A stretch of 64,000 bases of DNA, from the NCBI GenBank assembly GCA_963728985.1, contig CAVSME010000002.1, positions 62,001 to 126,000 of the forward strand. The letters run 5' to 3'. Under the pieces are notes generated by a model. The model made no database searches and was not told where the DNA came from. It saw only the letters and a list, made by a program, of their open reading frames with translations. The DNA comes from DASXAI01 sp963728985 (GTDB lineage Bacteria > Actinomycetota > Acidimicrobiia > Acidimicrobiales > Ilumatobacteraceae). Below, piece after piece: positions 49,012 through 57,814 of the stretch (positions are counted from its first letter, which is position 1; the number at the start of each line of letters is the position of its first letter). The translations under genes were made by a program, and so were the position numbers.

Positions 49012-51729
49012 TCACGCGGTCGAGCCGAGGGGCCGCACGTCCATTCGTTCCCTGGCCACGGCGTGGCGCCGGAAGCGGCGGCGGCGCTCGGTGACGCCGG
49101 CAGCGAGCAACGATCGCACCCGTTCCTGAGCGGCCCCCGACAGCTTCTGGCCCTTGGTATCGGTCAGCTCGAACACGTCGGCGACGGCCTCACCGGCGGT
49201 GACGATGCGCGCCGAGTGGACATCGGCACCTGCCGCCGCGAAGGCGGTGGTGAGTGCATGCAGCAAGCCGCGCTGGTCGCGCGCCGTGACCGTGCAGACC
49301 GTGTGCCAGGGCGACGCGTCGTCGTCGAACGCGAGCGAAACCCCCACGGCGGGGACCGAGTCCAAGGGCTGCCTGAGTGCGCGCTGCAAGGCCGTGACCA
49401 GTCCGTCGGTCAGCGGCTCGCGCTCGGCATGGACGAGGAACGACGAGAGCGCGCAGCGATCGCCCCACACGGCAGAGATGGCGCCGATCACGTCGATGCC
49501 CCGCTCGGCCAGTGCGCCCGTTTCCCGGGCCAGGAGCCCAGGGCGGTCACGCGCGACAACGTCGATCCACCACACATCAGGGCGATCGCCCGACGGTGTC
49601 ACCGCCACCCGGACGTCGCCGGCCGGCGGGATCGGGTCGCACAGCGCGGCCTGGCGGGCGAGGTCGGCGGCCGACGTGGCCAGGACGTAGGCGCGCGGAG
49701 CCACCTCGAGGCGCTCGACGGCGTCACGGTGCTGACCCACCAGTCGGGTCGCCTCCGCCCGCCGCTGCTCCAGCGTGTTCGTCGCCTGCCGGCCGACGAG
49801 CTCGGGACGGGCCAAGGCCGCCTGGATCAACCCTTCCAGGGTGGCCAACCGGCGGCGATCCTGGTCGTCGAGATCGTCGGCCACCGATGTGAGGAGGTAG
49901 AGGGAGCGGGCCTGCTCGGCGGAGCCGAGGTGGGCGGCGAGCTGGAGCACGGCCTCTTCGGTCAAGCCGTCGAGCCGCCGTGATGTCCCCAGCAGCAGCC
50001 CGGCGTCGGCCACCAAGCCCGCCACCGACTGCTCGGGACCGGCACCGAGATCGAGCCGCTGCACGAGCTTGCGGGCCACGACCACCGACGGGCCGTCGTC
50101 GCCCTCGGTCGCCTCCAGCACGAGGGCAGCCATCCGCACCCGCTCGGGATGGGCGAGCTCCGCCACGCGGGGGTCCGTCTGCAGGCGGGCCAGGCGAGGC
50201 AGGCGCAGGGCGGCCAGCGGGTCGATGTCGCCCTCGGCCTGGCGCCGAGCCACGGCGGCGCCGAGATCCGGCAGGGCCCGTTCCAGAATGCCGCTGATGG
50301 CGAGCAGCCGCCACGAGCGGGGGCCGCCGCCGTCGACCAGCTCCAGGAACTGCTGGCGGGCGGCGCGCGTCCATCGCAACTGACCCGGTGGAATCGCCGA
50401 CAGCCAATCGAGCAGGCTGGCGCCGGGCCGGGCCTCGGCACAACGCCGGGCCGCTTCGAACGCCACTTCGAGCGTGAGGTTCGGGGCCGGCTCGCTGACG
50501 AGCTCGATGGTGCCGTCCTCCTCGCGCAGCCAGCCTTCCGGAGGTACTACCGACGCGCTCACCCGACCGGGCTGGCGCCGCTCGCGGAGCTTCAGCAAGC
50601 GCATCCGTAGGGCCGCCGGCGTGGCCAGCGTGGTGACGAGCACCACGAGGAGCAGGGCGGCGTAGACGTCATCACCGAACACCCCCTGCTGCAGCCCGAT
50701 CGTGGCGAAGATGAGGCCGACCTCGCCCCGCGGGACCATGCCGATGCCGACCAGCAGACGGTCACCGGGCGATCCCAGGAGCCCGAGGGCGGACGCCAGC
50801 TTGCCGACGATGGCGACGACCAGCAGCCCGCCCGCCATGGCCAGCACCTTCGGGTCGGCGAAGCGGTCGATCTCGGCGTCGATGCCGATCTGAAGGAAGA
50901 ACACAGGGACGAGCAGATGGCTCACGGGCGCGATCTCCCGCCGGATGCGATCGGCGGCGCCGACGCGGCTCAGTGCCAGCCCGGCCACGAAGGCACCGAC
51001 GATCGGTGCGAGCTTGGCCTGCTCGGCCAGCTCGGCGATGGCCAGCGTGAACGCCAGCGCGATGGCCACGAGCGTCCCCGCCGATCGGCTGTACCGGGTG
51101 ACGATGCCGAACAGCGGCGGGGCGAGACGCACCCCGACGGCCGTCGTCACCACGAGGAAGGCGACGGCGACGAACACGATCCACAGGAGGCTGAGGACGG
51201 ACACCGACCCCTCGGTGACGATCCGGGTGACGACGGTGAGGATCACCAGACCCATGACGTCGTCGGCCACGGCGGCGCCGAGCACGGTGCGCGCCTCCAC
51301 GCTGGCCAGTGCCCGCAGGTCGCCGAAGACCCGGGCCGTGATCCCGACGCTCGTGGCCGTCAGGGCAGCGGCGACGAACAGCGCCTCCTGCCCGTCCATC
51401 CCGAAGGCCAGCCCGACGGGGATGGCGATGAGGAACGGCACCGCCACGCCGATCGTGGCGACGGACATCGAGGCGCGCCCCACGGCACCGAGCTCGCGCA
51501 GATCCATCTCCAAGCCGACCTCGAGCAGCAGCAGGATGACACCGAGCTCACCGAGGACGCGCAGGACCTCGTCCTGGCCGACGAAGTCGAGCAGTGAGGG
51601 TCCGACGATGATCCCGGCCACGATCTCGCCCACGACGGCCGGCACGCCGATGCGCTCCGACACCTCCGCCGCCACCTTCGCCGCCACCAGCACGACGAGG
51701 ATGTGGACCAGGACCTCGCCGACATCCAT
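49012..51729 (-). CDS. CPA2 cation:proton antiporter fused to a GlnD-like C-terminal half with two ACT domains
   Basis: Residues about 1-385 form a Kef/NhaP2-type exchanger: VAAEVSERIGVPAVVGEIVA, ALTATSVGITARVFGDL, AAVADDVMGLVILTVVTR, VGAFVAGLALSRVGAADRIR. Residues about 440-680 are helical and resemble the linker and decayed HD region of PII uridylyltransferase (SAEQARSLYLLTSVADDL). ACT1 (WWIDVVARDRPGLLARETGA) and ACT2 (CTVTARDQRGLLHALTTAFA, then TAGEAVADVFELTD) match the tandem ACT pair that senses glutamine in GlnD. No nucleotidyltransferase domain is present. It lies 15 bp after a winged-helix regulator gene. Confidence 0.85.
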   Translation of the reverse strand: MDVGEVLVHILVVLVAAKVAAEVSERIGVPAVVGEIVAGIIVGPSLLDFVGQDEVLRVLGELGVILLLLEVGLEMDLRELGAVGRASMSVATIGVAVPFLIAIPVGLAFGMDGQEALFVAAALTATSVGITARVFGDLRALASVEARTVLGAAVADDVMGLVILTVVTRIVTEGSVSVLSLLWIVFVAVAFLVVTTAVGVRLAPPLFGIVTRYSRSAGTLVAIALAFTLAIAELAEQAKLAPIVGAFVAGLALSRVGAADRIRREIAPVSHLLVPVFFLQIGIDAEIDRFADPKVLAMAGGLLVVAIVGKLASALGLLGSPGDRLLVGIGMVPRGEVGLIFATIGLQQGVFGDDVYAALLLVVLVTTLATPAALRMRLLKLRERRQPGRVSASVVPPEGWLREEDGTIELVSEPAPNLTLEVAFEAARRCAEARPGASLLDWLSAIPPGQLRWTRAARQQFLELVDGGGPRSWRLLAISGILERALPDLGAAVARRQAEGDIDPLAALRLPRLARLQTDPRVAELAHPERVRMAALVLEATEGDDGPSVVVARKLVQRLDLGAGPEQSVAGLVADAGLLLGTSRRLDGLTEEAVLQLAAHLGSAEQARSLYLLTSVADDLDDQDRRRLATLEGLIQAALARPELVGRQATNTLEQRRAEATRLVGQHRDAVERLEVAPRAYVLATSAADLARQAALCDPIPPAGDVRVAVTPSGDRPDVWWIDVVARDRPGLLARETGALAERGIDVIGAISAVWGDRCALSSFLVHAEREPLTDGLVTALQRALRQPLDSVPAVGVSLAFDDDASPWHTVCTVTARDQRGLLHALTTAFAAAGADVHSARIVTAGEAVADVFELTDTKGQKLSGAAQERVRSLLAAGVTERRRRFRRHAVARERMDVRPLGSTA

Positions 51730-51744
51730 GGTGGGAGGTCCCCG

Positions 51745-52254
51745 TCAGGCTTCGCGGGCAAGATCGCGCAAGGTCGGCTCCAGGAGGTAGCCGCGCGACC
51801 GGACCGTGCGGATGGCCAGGCCCACCTGGGCCAGGCGCCGCCGGAGCCGGAGCACGTGCACGTCGAGGGCGTTGCGACCGGGGGCGCCGTCGGGCCAGCC
51901 GGCGCGCGACAGGCTCTCCCTGCTGACGACGGCACCCAGACGGTCGAGCAGGAGCCGGGTGATGCGGGCCTCGACCGGCGGCAGCGACGCCCAGAGACCG
52001 TTGTGGCGGATCACGCCGTCGTCGTCCAGTGTCGGGTGCGTCGGAGCCCGCAGCCGGGCCCGCAGCGCGAGCGTGTCGAGCCTCGCCCGGACGTCGGTGT
52101 CGGGCGCCGGGATGCGCACCCAATCCTCGAGCGGGTCCTCGACGAGGGGCGGCAGGACGCCGGTCTCGAGGAGGAGGAGGCGCGGACGCCCCTCTCGCGC
52201 CAACCGGTCGCGGTGCTCGTTCTCCTTCGGCCAGCGCACCAGGACGACGTCCAC
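51745..52254 (-). CDS. OmpR/PhoB-type winged-helix regulator
   Basis: The C-terminus is a Trans_reg_C domain: GLWASLPPVEARITRLLLDR, VVSRESLSRAGW, ALDVHVLRLRRRLA and IRTVRSRGYLLEP. The N-terminal 70 residues (DVVLVRWPKENEHRDRLARE) replace a receiver and lack its Asp. The GTG at 52254 is preferred because a TACGGT box ends eight bases upstream; the longer ATG start at 52335 lacks signals. It leads an operon with the antiporter fusion and probably controls it. Confidence 0.78.
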   Translation of the reverse strand: MDVVLVRWPKENEHRDRLAREGRPRLLLLETGVLPPLVEDPLEDWVRIPAPDTDVRARLDTLALRARLRAPTHPTLDDDGVIRHNGLWASLPPVEARITRLLLDRLGAVVSRESLSRAGWPDGAPGRNALDVHVLRLRRRLAQVGLAIRTVRSRGYLLEPTLRDLAREA

Positions 52255-52262
52255 GACGTTGG

Positions 52263-52268
52263 ACCGTA
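52263..52268 (-). promoter_or_regulatory. -10 element of the winged-helix regulator gene
   Basis: TACGGT on the minus strand ends eight bases before the GTG at 52254. Confidence 0.35.
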
Positions 52269-52347
52269 AGCACGCGAGGTTTCCCTCATGTTTCAGAAAA
52301 GTGAAGGGCCGTTCCGTCAAGTAGATGCACGGCACCTGGGGTTTCCG

Positions 52348-52353
52348 TATGAT
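52348..52353 (+). promoter_or_regulatory. -10 element of the cNMP-binding protein gene
   Basis: TATGAT, near consensus, ends eight bases before the ATG at 52362; no ribosome site fits in between, so the mRNA is likely leaderless. Confidence 0.5.
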
Positions 52354-52361
52354 CCCGCGCC

Positions 52362-52787
52362 ATGGCTAGCAAGCGGGCATACCTCGACCACCTCCGGAAC
52401 GTGCCGCTGTTCACCTCGTGCTCCACCAAGGAGCTCCAAACCATCGCCAAGGCGACGGATGAGTTGACGGTGCCTGCGGGCCACGTGCTCACCGACCAGG
52501 GCCAGATGGGGCGCGAGGCCTTCATCATCGTGGACGGCTCGGCGACGGTGAAGCGCAACGGCAAGAAGGTGGCCACCTTGGGCCCGGGGTCCGTCGTCGG
52601 CGAGCTGTCCCTGCTCGACCACGGCCCCCGCACCGCCACCGTCACGGCCGACTCCGACACGACCGTCCTCGTCATCGAGCAGCGCCACTTCCTCGGGGTG
52701 CTGGAGGACGTGCCGACACTGGCCCGCAAGCTGCTGGCGACCCTCGCCGGCCGGATCCGGGAGTTCGACCGCCAGTACTACGGCTGA
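52362..52787 (+). CDS. stand-alone cyclic-nucleotide-binding domain protein
   Basis: The 141-residue product is one CNBD: HLRNVPLFTSCSTKELQTIA, GREAFIIVDGSATVKRNGKK, and the phosphate-binding cassette VVGELSLLDHGPRTATVTAD with Gly-Glu and Arg present, so cyclic nucleotide binding is plausible. There is no CRP-type DNA-binding domain. It lies 48 bp before the Fe-S oxidoreductase gene on the same strand and diverges from the winged-helix regulator. Confidence 0.88.
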   Translation: MASKRAYLDHLRNVPLFTSCSTKELQTIAKATDELTVPAGHVLTDQGQMGREAFIIVDGSATVKRNGKKVATLGPGSVVGELSLLDHGPRTATVTADSDTTVLVIEQRHFLGVLEDVPTLARKLLATLAGRIREFDRQYYG

Positions 52788-52835
52788 CCGGCAAGGCGGG
52801 CGCCGCCGACCTCACGGACTAGCGTCGGCGCCGCC

Positions 52836-55079
52836 ATGAGCACCGACACCGCCGAGTCGACCGAGCCCGTCACGAGAGGCCGCGTTCGCCCGCACCACCT
52901 GGTCATCGGCCTCGGCGTGCTGTTCGCCGCCGTGACCCTGGCGTCGGGCATCGCCGGCGGGCTGGAGGGCTGGGAGGACGACTCCCTGATCACCCGCGAG
53001 GTGTTCGGCGGCGTCCCGGGCGCCCTCCAGGTCGCCTTCTACACCCTCACCCCGGCGCTCCTCGTCTACGGCGCCTTCGCTTTCGCCGACCGGGTGAAGA
53101 ACTGGGAGCGAGGCGGACCCGACCGGCGCACGCTCACGCCAAGGAACGCCAAGCACCGGGTGGCCGACTTCCGCGACGGCGCCTACATGCGCACGCTCCT
53201 GCGCGATCCGGCCGCCGGCGTCATGCACTCGATGATCTACTTCGGGTTCCTGGTGCTCCTCGGCGTCACCACGGTTCTCGAGATCGACCATCAGCTGCCC
53301 GAGGACTGGAAGTTCCTCCACGGCCGGGTGTACCAGGGCTACGCCTTCGTGGGCGACGCCGCCGGTGCCATCTTCCTCGGCGGCATCATCTGGGCGGTGC
53401 TGCGGCGGTACGTGCAGCGGCCGTACCGCATCCGCATCAAGACCAAGCCGGAGCACGCCGTCATCCTCGGCGTGTTCGGCATCATCGGGCTCTCCGGGTT
53501 CCTGACCGAGATGTTCCGCATCGCCGCCGAGGGCACGCCTGACTTCGAGAAGTGGAGCTTCATCGGCTACCCCCTCGCCACGCTGGTCGACGGGGCCAGC
53601 GTCACCAGCCTCGATCGCTGGCACCAGATCCTCTGGATCACCCACGTGGTGGCGTTCTTCGCCTTCCTCGTGATCCTCCCGATCACGATGCTGCGCCACA
53701 TGTTCACGTCGCCGCTGAACATGTTCCTGCACGACCGCGACCGACCAAAGGGCGCCATGAAGCCCCTCCCGAACCTCACCGAGACGTCGCTCGAGTCGTT
53801 CGGCGCCGCAGTGGTCGAGGACTTCACCTGGAAGCAGCTGCTCGACACCGACGCCTGCACGATGTGCGGCCGCTGCACCTCGGTCTGCCCCGCCCACGCC
53901 ACCGGCAAGCCGCTCGACCCGCGGGAGATCGTGCTCAAGTCCGGCGAGGTCATGGCGGCCACCGGCTCGCCCGTTGTGACCCCGCCGATCGGCGTCGACC
54001 GGGACATCACCGTGTCGGCCAACTCGCTGTTCGAGCGGATCACGCCCGAGGAGATCTGGTCGTGCACGTCGTGCAAGGCGTGCGACGAGATCTGCCCGGT
54101 CGAGATCGAGATCCTGGACAAGATCCTCGACATGCGGCGCTACCTGTCGCTGATGGAGAGCAACTTCCCGGCCGAGCTGGGCAGCGCCTACCGGTCGATG
54201 GAGAACCAGGGCAACCCGTGGGGCATGAACCAGGGCGAGCGGGCCGACTGGGCCCGTGGGCTCGAGGTCGAGATCGTGGACCCGTCGTCCCCGTTCGAGC
54301 ACGAGTACCTCTACTGGGTCGGTTGCGCGGGGAGCTTCGACGACAAGAACAAGAAGGTCACCCAGGCCATGGCCAAGCTGCTGAAGCGGGCCGGCCTCGA
54401 TGTCGCCGTCCTCGGCCCGTCGGAGATGTGCACCGGCGACCCGGCCCGGCGTTCCGGCAACGAGTACCTGTTCCAGATGCTGGCCTATCCCAACGTGGAG
54501 ATGCTCAACACGATGGGCGTGCGCAAGATCATCACCCAGTGCCCCCACTGCTTCAACACGCTGAAGAACGAGTACCCGCAACTCGGCGGCAACTACGAGG
54601 TCGTCCACCACAGCCAGCTGCTGGAGTCGCTGATCGAGTCGGGCCGCCTCGACGTCAGCATGGCCACCCTGGAGGAGCGGGTCACCTACCACGACTCCTG
54701 CTACCTCGGTCGCCACAACGACGTGTACCTGGCGCCCCGGAAGGTGATCGGGTCGCTGAAGGGCATCGAGATCGTCGAGATGCCCCGCAACGGCACCAAG
54801 GGCATGTGCTGCGGCGCCGGCGGTGCCCGCATGTGGATGGAGGAGTCGATCGGCAAGAAGGTGAACGACGAGCGGGCCCAGGAGGCCATCTCGACGGGCG
54901 CCAGCCGGGTCGCCACCGCCTGCCCGTTCTGTTACATCATGCTCGACGACGGGGTGAAGGGCGCCGGGTTCGACGACGACCAGGTGAAGGTGGCCGACAT
55001 CTCGATGCACCTGATCGAGGCGATCGAGCGGGGTGAGGCCGCCTTCCACCACCCCGACGCGCCGCTCGTGAACGACTGA
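52836..55079 (+). CDS. membrane (Fe-S)-binding oxidoreductase, HdrD/NarI-like fusion
   Basis: About six N-terminal helices, NarI-like (AGVMHSMIYFGFLVLLGVTT, WITHVVAFFAFLVILP with likely haem His residues), lead to a ferredoxin domain with two [4Fe-4S] motifs (CTMCGRCTSVCP, CTSCKACDEICP). Two CCG-type domains follow (VGCAGSF and QCPHCFNTLKNEYP; YHDSCYLGRHN and MCCGAGGARMWMEE). Total 747 residues. Related proteins pass electrons between quinone and a soluble partner such as an ETF or FadE-type system. A TAGCGT box lies 10 bases before the ATG. Confidence 0.9.
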   Translation: MSTDTAESTEPVTRGRVRPHHLVIGLGVLFAAVTLASGIAGGLEGWEDDSLITREVFGGVPGALQVAFYTLTPALLVYGAFAFADRVKNWERGGPDRRTLTPRNAKHRVADFRDGAYMRTLLRDPAAGVMHSMIYFGFLVLLGVTTVLEIDHQLPEDWKFLHGRVYQGYAFVGDAAGAIFLGGIIWAVLRRYVQRPYRIRIKTKPEHAVILGVFGIIGLSGFLTEMFRIAAEGTPDFEKWSFIGYPLATLVDGASVTSLDRWHQILWITHVVAFFAFLVILPITMLRHMFTSPLNMFLHDRDRPKGAMKPLPNLTETSLESFGAAVVEDFTWKQLLDTDACTMCGRCTSVCPAHATGKPLDPREIVLKSGEVMAATGSPVVTPPIGVDRDITVSANSLFERITPEEIWSCTSCKACDEICPVEIEILDKILDMRRYLSLMESNFPAELGSAYRSMENQGNPWGMNQGERADWARGLEVEIVDPSSPFEHEYLYWVGCAGSFDDKNKKVTQAMAKLLKRAGLDVAVLGPSEMCTGDPARRSGNEYLFQMLAYPNVEMLNTMGVRKIITQCPHCFNTLKNEYPQLGGNYEVVHHSQLLESLIESGRLDVSMATLEERVTYHDSCYLGRHNDVYLAPRKVIGSLKGIEIVEMPRNGTKGMCCGAGGARMWMEESIGKKVNDERAQEAISTGASRVATACPFCYIMLDDGVKGAGFDDDQVKVADISMHLIEAIERGEAAFHHPDAPLVND

Positions 55080-55092
55080 ACCCGCACAACTT

Positions 55093-55151
55093 TGGGTGCG
55101 GATCCGGTCACGGGTGCCGATTGCCCCGCCTGGCGGGTCATCTCGCACCCA
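55093..55151 (-). repeat. 59-bp dispersed repeat, copy 2 of 2
   Basis: Its reverse complement matches 43648-43706 nearly base for base, including TGGGTGCGAGATG at one end and GATCCGCACCCA at the other. It fills the gap between the Fe-S oxidoreductase and dcd stops. Confidence 0.75.
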
Positions 55152-55159
55152 AAGGGCTG

Positions 55160-55729
55160 TCAGTCGCGCTGGAAGTTCTCGAAGTAGCGGCTCGGCGTGG
55201 GACCGCGCTGGCCCTGGTACTTGGAGCCCGTCCTCGCCGACCCGTAGGGGTGGTCGGCCGGCGTGGTCATGCGCAGGAACGAGACCTGGCCGATCTTCAT
55301 GCCGGGGTAGATGGTGATGGGCAGGTTGGCCACGTTCGACAGCTCGAGCGTGATGTGGCCGTCGAAGCCCGGGTCGACGAAGCCGGCGGTCGAGTGGATG
55401 AGGAGGCCGAGGCGGCCCAAGCTCGACTTGCCCTCGACGCGCGCGGTCAGGTCGTCCGGCAGGGCCACCCGCTCCGACGTGGAGCCGAGCACGAACTCCC
55501 CGGGGTGGAGGATGAACGCCTCGCCGTCGCCGATCTCCACCAGCTCGGTCAGGTCCCGCTGGTCGAGCTTCACGTCGATGACCCGGCTGGTGTGGTTCCG
55601 GAACACCCGGAAGTACCGATCGCAGCGCAGGTCGACGGACGCGGGCTGGAGGCAGGATTCGTCGAACGGCTCGATGACGATGCGGCCGGCGGCCAGCTCC
55701 TCGCGGATCGAGCGGTCGGACAGGATCAC
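55160..55729 (-). CDS. dcd: dCTP deaminase
   Basis: Converts dCTP to dUTP (in some actinobacterial relatives on to dUMP). The 190-residue product starts ILSDRSIREELAAGRIVIEP and has SVDLRCDRYFRVF, the active-site block GKSSLGRLGLLIHSTAGFVD and the tail YGSARTGSKYQGQRGP. The GTG at 55729 gives the usual family start and lies eight bases after TACCGT; the longer ATG start is less likely. Confidence 0.95.
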   Translation of the reverse strand: MILSDRSIREELAAGRIVIEPFDESCLQPASVDLRCDRYFRVFRNHTSRVIDVKLDQRDLTELVEIGDGEAFILHPGEFVLGSTSERVALPDDLTARVEGKSSLGRLGLLIHSTAGFVDPGFDGHITLELSNVANLPITIYPGMKIGQVSFLRMTTPADHPYGSARTGSKYQGQRGPTPSRYFENFQRD

Positions 55730-55737
55730 GGCCTGGC

Positions 55738-55743
55738 ACGGTA
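55738..55743 (-). promoter_or_regulatory. -10 element of leaderless dcd
   Basis: TACCGT on the minus strand ends eight bases before the dcd GTG. Confidence 0.4.
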
Positions 55744-55790
55744 GCGGCGCCACCGCACCCGCCCCGGGTTGCTACGCTGCCGGGCGCTCC

Positions 55791-55861
55791 GCGGGTGTAG
55801 TTCAGCGGCAGAACATCAGCTTCCCAAGCTGAGAACGCGGGTTCGATTCCCGTCGCCCGCT
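55791..55861 (+). tRNA. tRNA-Gly (anticodon CCC)
   Basis: The acceptor GCGGGTG pairs with CGCCCGC (one G-T pair). The anticodon stem TCAGC/GCTGA encloses TTCCCAA, giving CCC. The T arm is GCGGG-TTCGATT-CCCGT. CCA is not encoded. A complete tRNA remains although integrase and IS remnants follow directly, as expected of a tRNA used as an attachment site. Confidence 0.95.
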
Positions 55862-55868
55862 CCGATGC

Positions 55869-55894
55869 GATGACCAGGGAAATCCCTGGTCATC
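55869..55894 (+). terminator. 11-bp hairpin directly after tRNA-Gly
   Basis: GATGACCAGGG and CCCTGGTCATC pair perfectly around AAAT, eight bases past the tRNA. It can be the tRNA terminator; a role in recombination at the attachment site is also possible. Confidence 0.55.
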
Positions 55895-56023
55895 GCCAAT
55901 TACTCGCTCGTTTGGGCAGATACCGTTCGCCACCCTTCGGCACCCCTGAACACCCCTGTCTTCCTCTGCTAGTTGCACGGATGTTGCACGCCGGGCACGC
56001 CTTTGGCGCCTCCTTGGCGGCGG

Positions 56024-56269
56024 TCAGCCGGTGCGGGCAGCCTCGCCCCGGATGATCCGATCTATCTCAGCGGCGAGGACAGCGTCACGGCCCTGGGCGA
56101 CGTGCTGGTACACCATCGCAGCGTCCGGCGATGCGTGGCCAAGGCGAGCCTGGATCTCCTTGATCGTCCCGCCGGCGAGCGCCGCGAGGGTGCCGGCGAG
56201 ATGTCGCAGGTGGCGGCGTCCCACGGAGTGGTGGGCTTCGAGGTGATCCTCGGTGTCAGTCGCCGGGTG
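56024..56269 (-). pseudogene. C-terminal remnant of a tyrosine site-specific integrase
   Basis: The frame reads EAHHSVGRRHLRHLAGTLAA, then IKEIQARLGHASPDAAMVYQ and HVAQGRD. This supplies the box II HxxR, the second His/RLGH motif and the catalytic Tyr of phage-type recombinases. Everything upstream of about residue 80 from the end is missing; the frame is cut by the IS256 remnant. Lying 160 bases from a tRNA-Gly 3' end, it marks an old integration event. Confidence 0.8.
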
Positions 56270-56690
56270 TGAGCTCGGCGACGAGTTGAGTATCGCGCTC
56301 GGGGTAGAGCAGCGCCATGGAGCCTTCGGAGAGGTAGCGACGGTCGCCGGCTTGCCATTCGTCGTGGATGTCGGCGAGGACGGCGCCGACGAGGCGGATG
56401 ACCGATGCTTCGTTGGGGAAGATGTCCACGACCCGGGCCCGGCGTTTGACTTCTTTGTTGAGCCGCTCGAGCGGGTTCGTGGACCAGATCTTCGTCCAGT
56501 GCGAGCGAGGGAAGCCGGCGAAGGCCAGCACTTCGGTCTTGGCGTCGTCCATGAGCAGGGCGATCTTGGGAAACCGGTCGCCGAGTTGGTCGCGCACGTG
56601 GTCCCAGGTCGAAGCGACGGTGTCAGGGTCGGGTTGAGCGAAGATGGTGCGGAACACGCGGCGCCAGATGCACTGGGACCAGACCTCAGC
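56256..56690 (-). mobile_element. IS256-family transposase, C-terminal remnant
   Basis: The translated end of a Mutator/IS256 transposase: VFRTIFAQPDPDTVASTWDH, LLMDDAKTEVLAFAGFPRSH, WTKIWSTNPLERLNKEVKRR and VVDIFPNEASVIRLVGAVLA. The catalytic Glu region is retained, but the first two Asp motifs and the rest of the N-terminus (more than half the protein) are absent. It overlaps the integrase remnant, so it inserted into or replaced that gene. Confidence 0.82.
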
Positions 56691-56739
56691 CGGTCCTGGC
56701 TAAATGCGGCGTCGGTGCGGCCCTGCCCGTGGCGGTACG

Positions 56740-57042
56740 TCAGAGCTCGAGCTTGCTCTTCGTCATGCAGATCGCGAGGTGAGCGTCGAGGATGGCGTCC
56801 CGTGTCGCCGGTGACAGGCCCGAGTCCGCTTCCGCAGCTGCCTTGGCGCTGTCGCCGGCCTGTTCGAGCTCGATGACGGCCACCCGTTCATCGGTCGACG
56901 CCGCCGCCTTGTCTGCTTTGCGGGCGAACTCGAGGACCACTGCGACCAGTACCGGTGATGCTCCAGCGTCGTGGTCGACGGCGTCACGAGCGCTGTCGAT
57001 CTTCGCCCGGGCCGCCTGGAGTCGTTCTGCCGTTGTCGCCAC
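56740..57042 (-). CDS. small alpha-helical hypothetical protein
   Basis: A 100-residue, Ala-rich helical protein (LQAARAKIDSARDAVDHDAG, FARKADKAAASTDERVAVIE, LSPATRDAILDAHLAICMTK) with no recognised family. The GTG at 57042 follows a TAGCCT box (57054-57049) by six bases, the leaderless pattern used by chromosomal genes here, which argues that it is expressed. Possibly cargo of the tRNA-Gly island. Confidence 0.6.
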   Translation of the reverse strand: MATTAERLQAARAKIDSARDAVDHDAGASPVLVAVVLEFARKADKAAASTDERVAVIELEQAGDSAKAAAEADSGLSPATRDAILDAHLAICMTKSKLEL

Positions 57043-57167
57043 GGCCGAAGGCTACGCCTGGCGGCCGGACGGGCTCAAGAACGCCGGGTGGGTCGCCCCC
57101 GCCGGCAGAGGCGGTCGTGGGCAACGGGCGGAATGACGGCGGGCTCGAATGAGCCAGGCTGTTGGGT

Positions 57168-57557
57168 GTGTTCGAGGAGTTGGAGTTCCTTTATTGCCCG
57201 AGTGCCGATGTGTCCGCTGAGCTCGCCCACTACGTGGAGGGGTTGGGGGCCCAGGTGGTGTACGCCGTCGAAGCCTTCGATACCCGCGTCGCCATGCTTC
57301 GTCTCGCCGTCACCGGCCCGAAGCTGCTCCTCGCCCAGCATCTCCACGGTGACCAGCCGGTGCTCGTGTACCGGGTCGGGAACCTCGAGGCGACCGAGAC
57401 GGAACTCGCCCGACGAGGTGTCGGATTGAGCCCCCGCTTCGGGTTCCCCGACGGCGACGCCACGGAACTGGACGTCCCTGGCCCACAACGCATCGCCGTC
57501 TATCAGCGGACACGACCCGAACGGGCTGCACAGCTCGAGGGCCGCATCGACTTCTGA
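57168..57557 (+). CDS. glyoxalase/VOC-like small protein
   Basis: About 130 residues with the paired beta-alpha-beta-beta-beta layout of VOC proteins: LEFLYCPSADVSAELAHYVE, AVEAFDTRVAMLRLAVTGPK, VLVYRVGNLEATETELARRG and FPDGDATELDVPGPQRIAVY. Metal-binding residues cannot be assigned. GTG 57168 is preferred over the TTG at 57162. A short inverted repeat GGCTC-GAAT-GAGCC lies just upstream. Confidence 0.6.
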   Translation: MFEELEFLYCPSADVSAELAHYVEGLGAQVVYAVEAFDTRVAMLRLAVTGPKLLLAQHLHGDQPVLVYRVGNLEATETELARRGVGLSPRFGFPDGDATELDVPGPQRIAVYQRTRPERAAQLEGRIDF

Positions 57558-57814
57558 CCCTGTGGTCGTTGGCCGACCGTCCGCTATCACCGGCTCTGGG
57601 ACCGTCACACAGCCACCGGCCGGTCCTAGGAGCCGACCCTGCTCAGGCCCGGTGAGTGTCGTGGCTGTCGACACGCCAACACACACTCGACCGCGCCGGT
57701 TCTGCTCGGGCTCGCGGGAGCGGAACCTGGCGATCCAGCCCGTCCGGCGCCGCCACGCGGTGGTTTGCCCCGGTTAGCTTGGTCCGCGACACCCGAATGA
57801 GATGGAGGGCCGCC

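Noticed and set aside
52812..55739. 975-codon minus-strand frame
   Set aside because: Antisense of the Fe-S oxidoreductase plus dcd in the wrong frame; no domain is recognisable.
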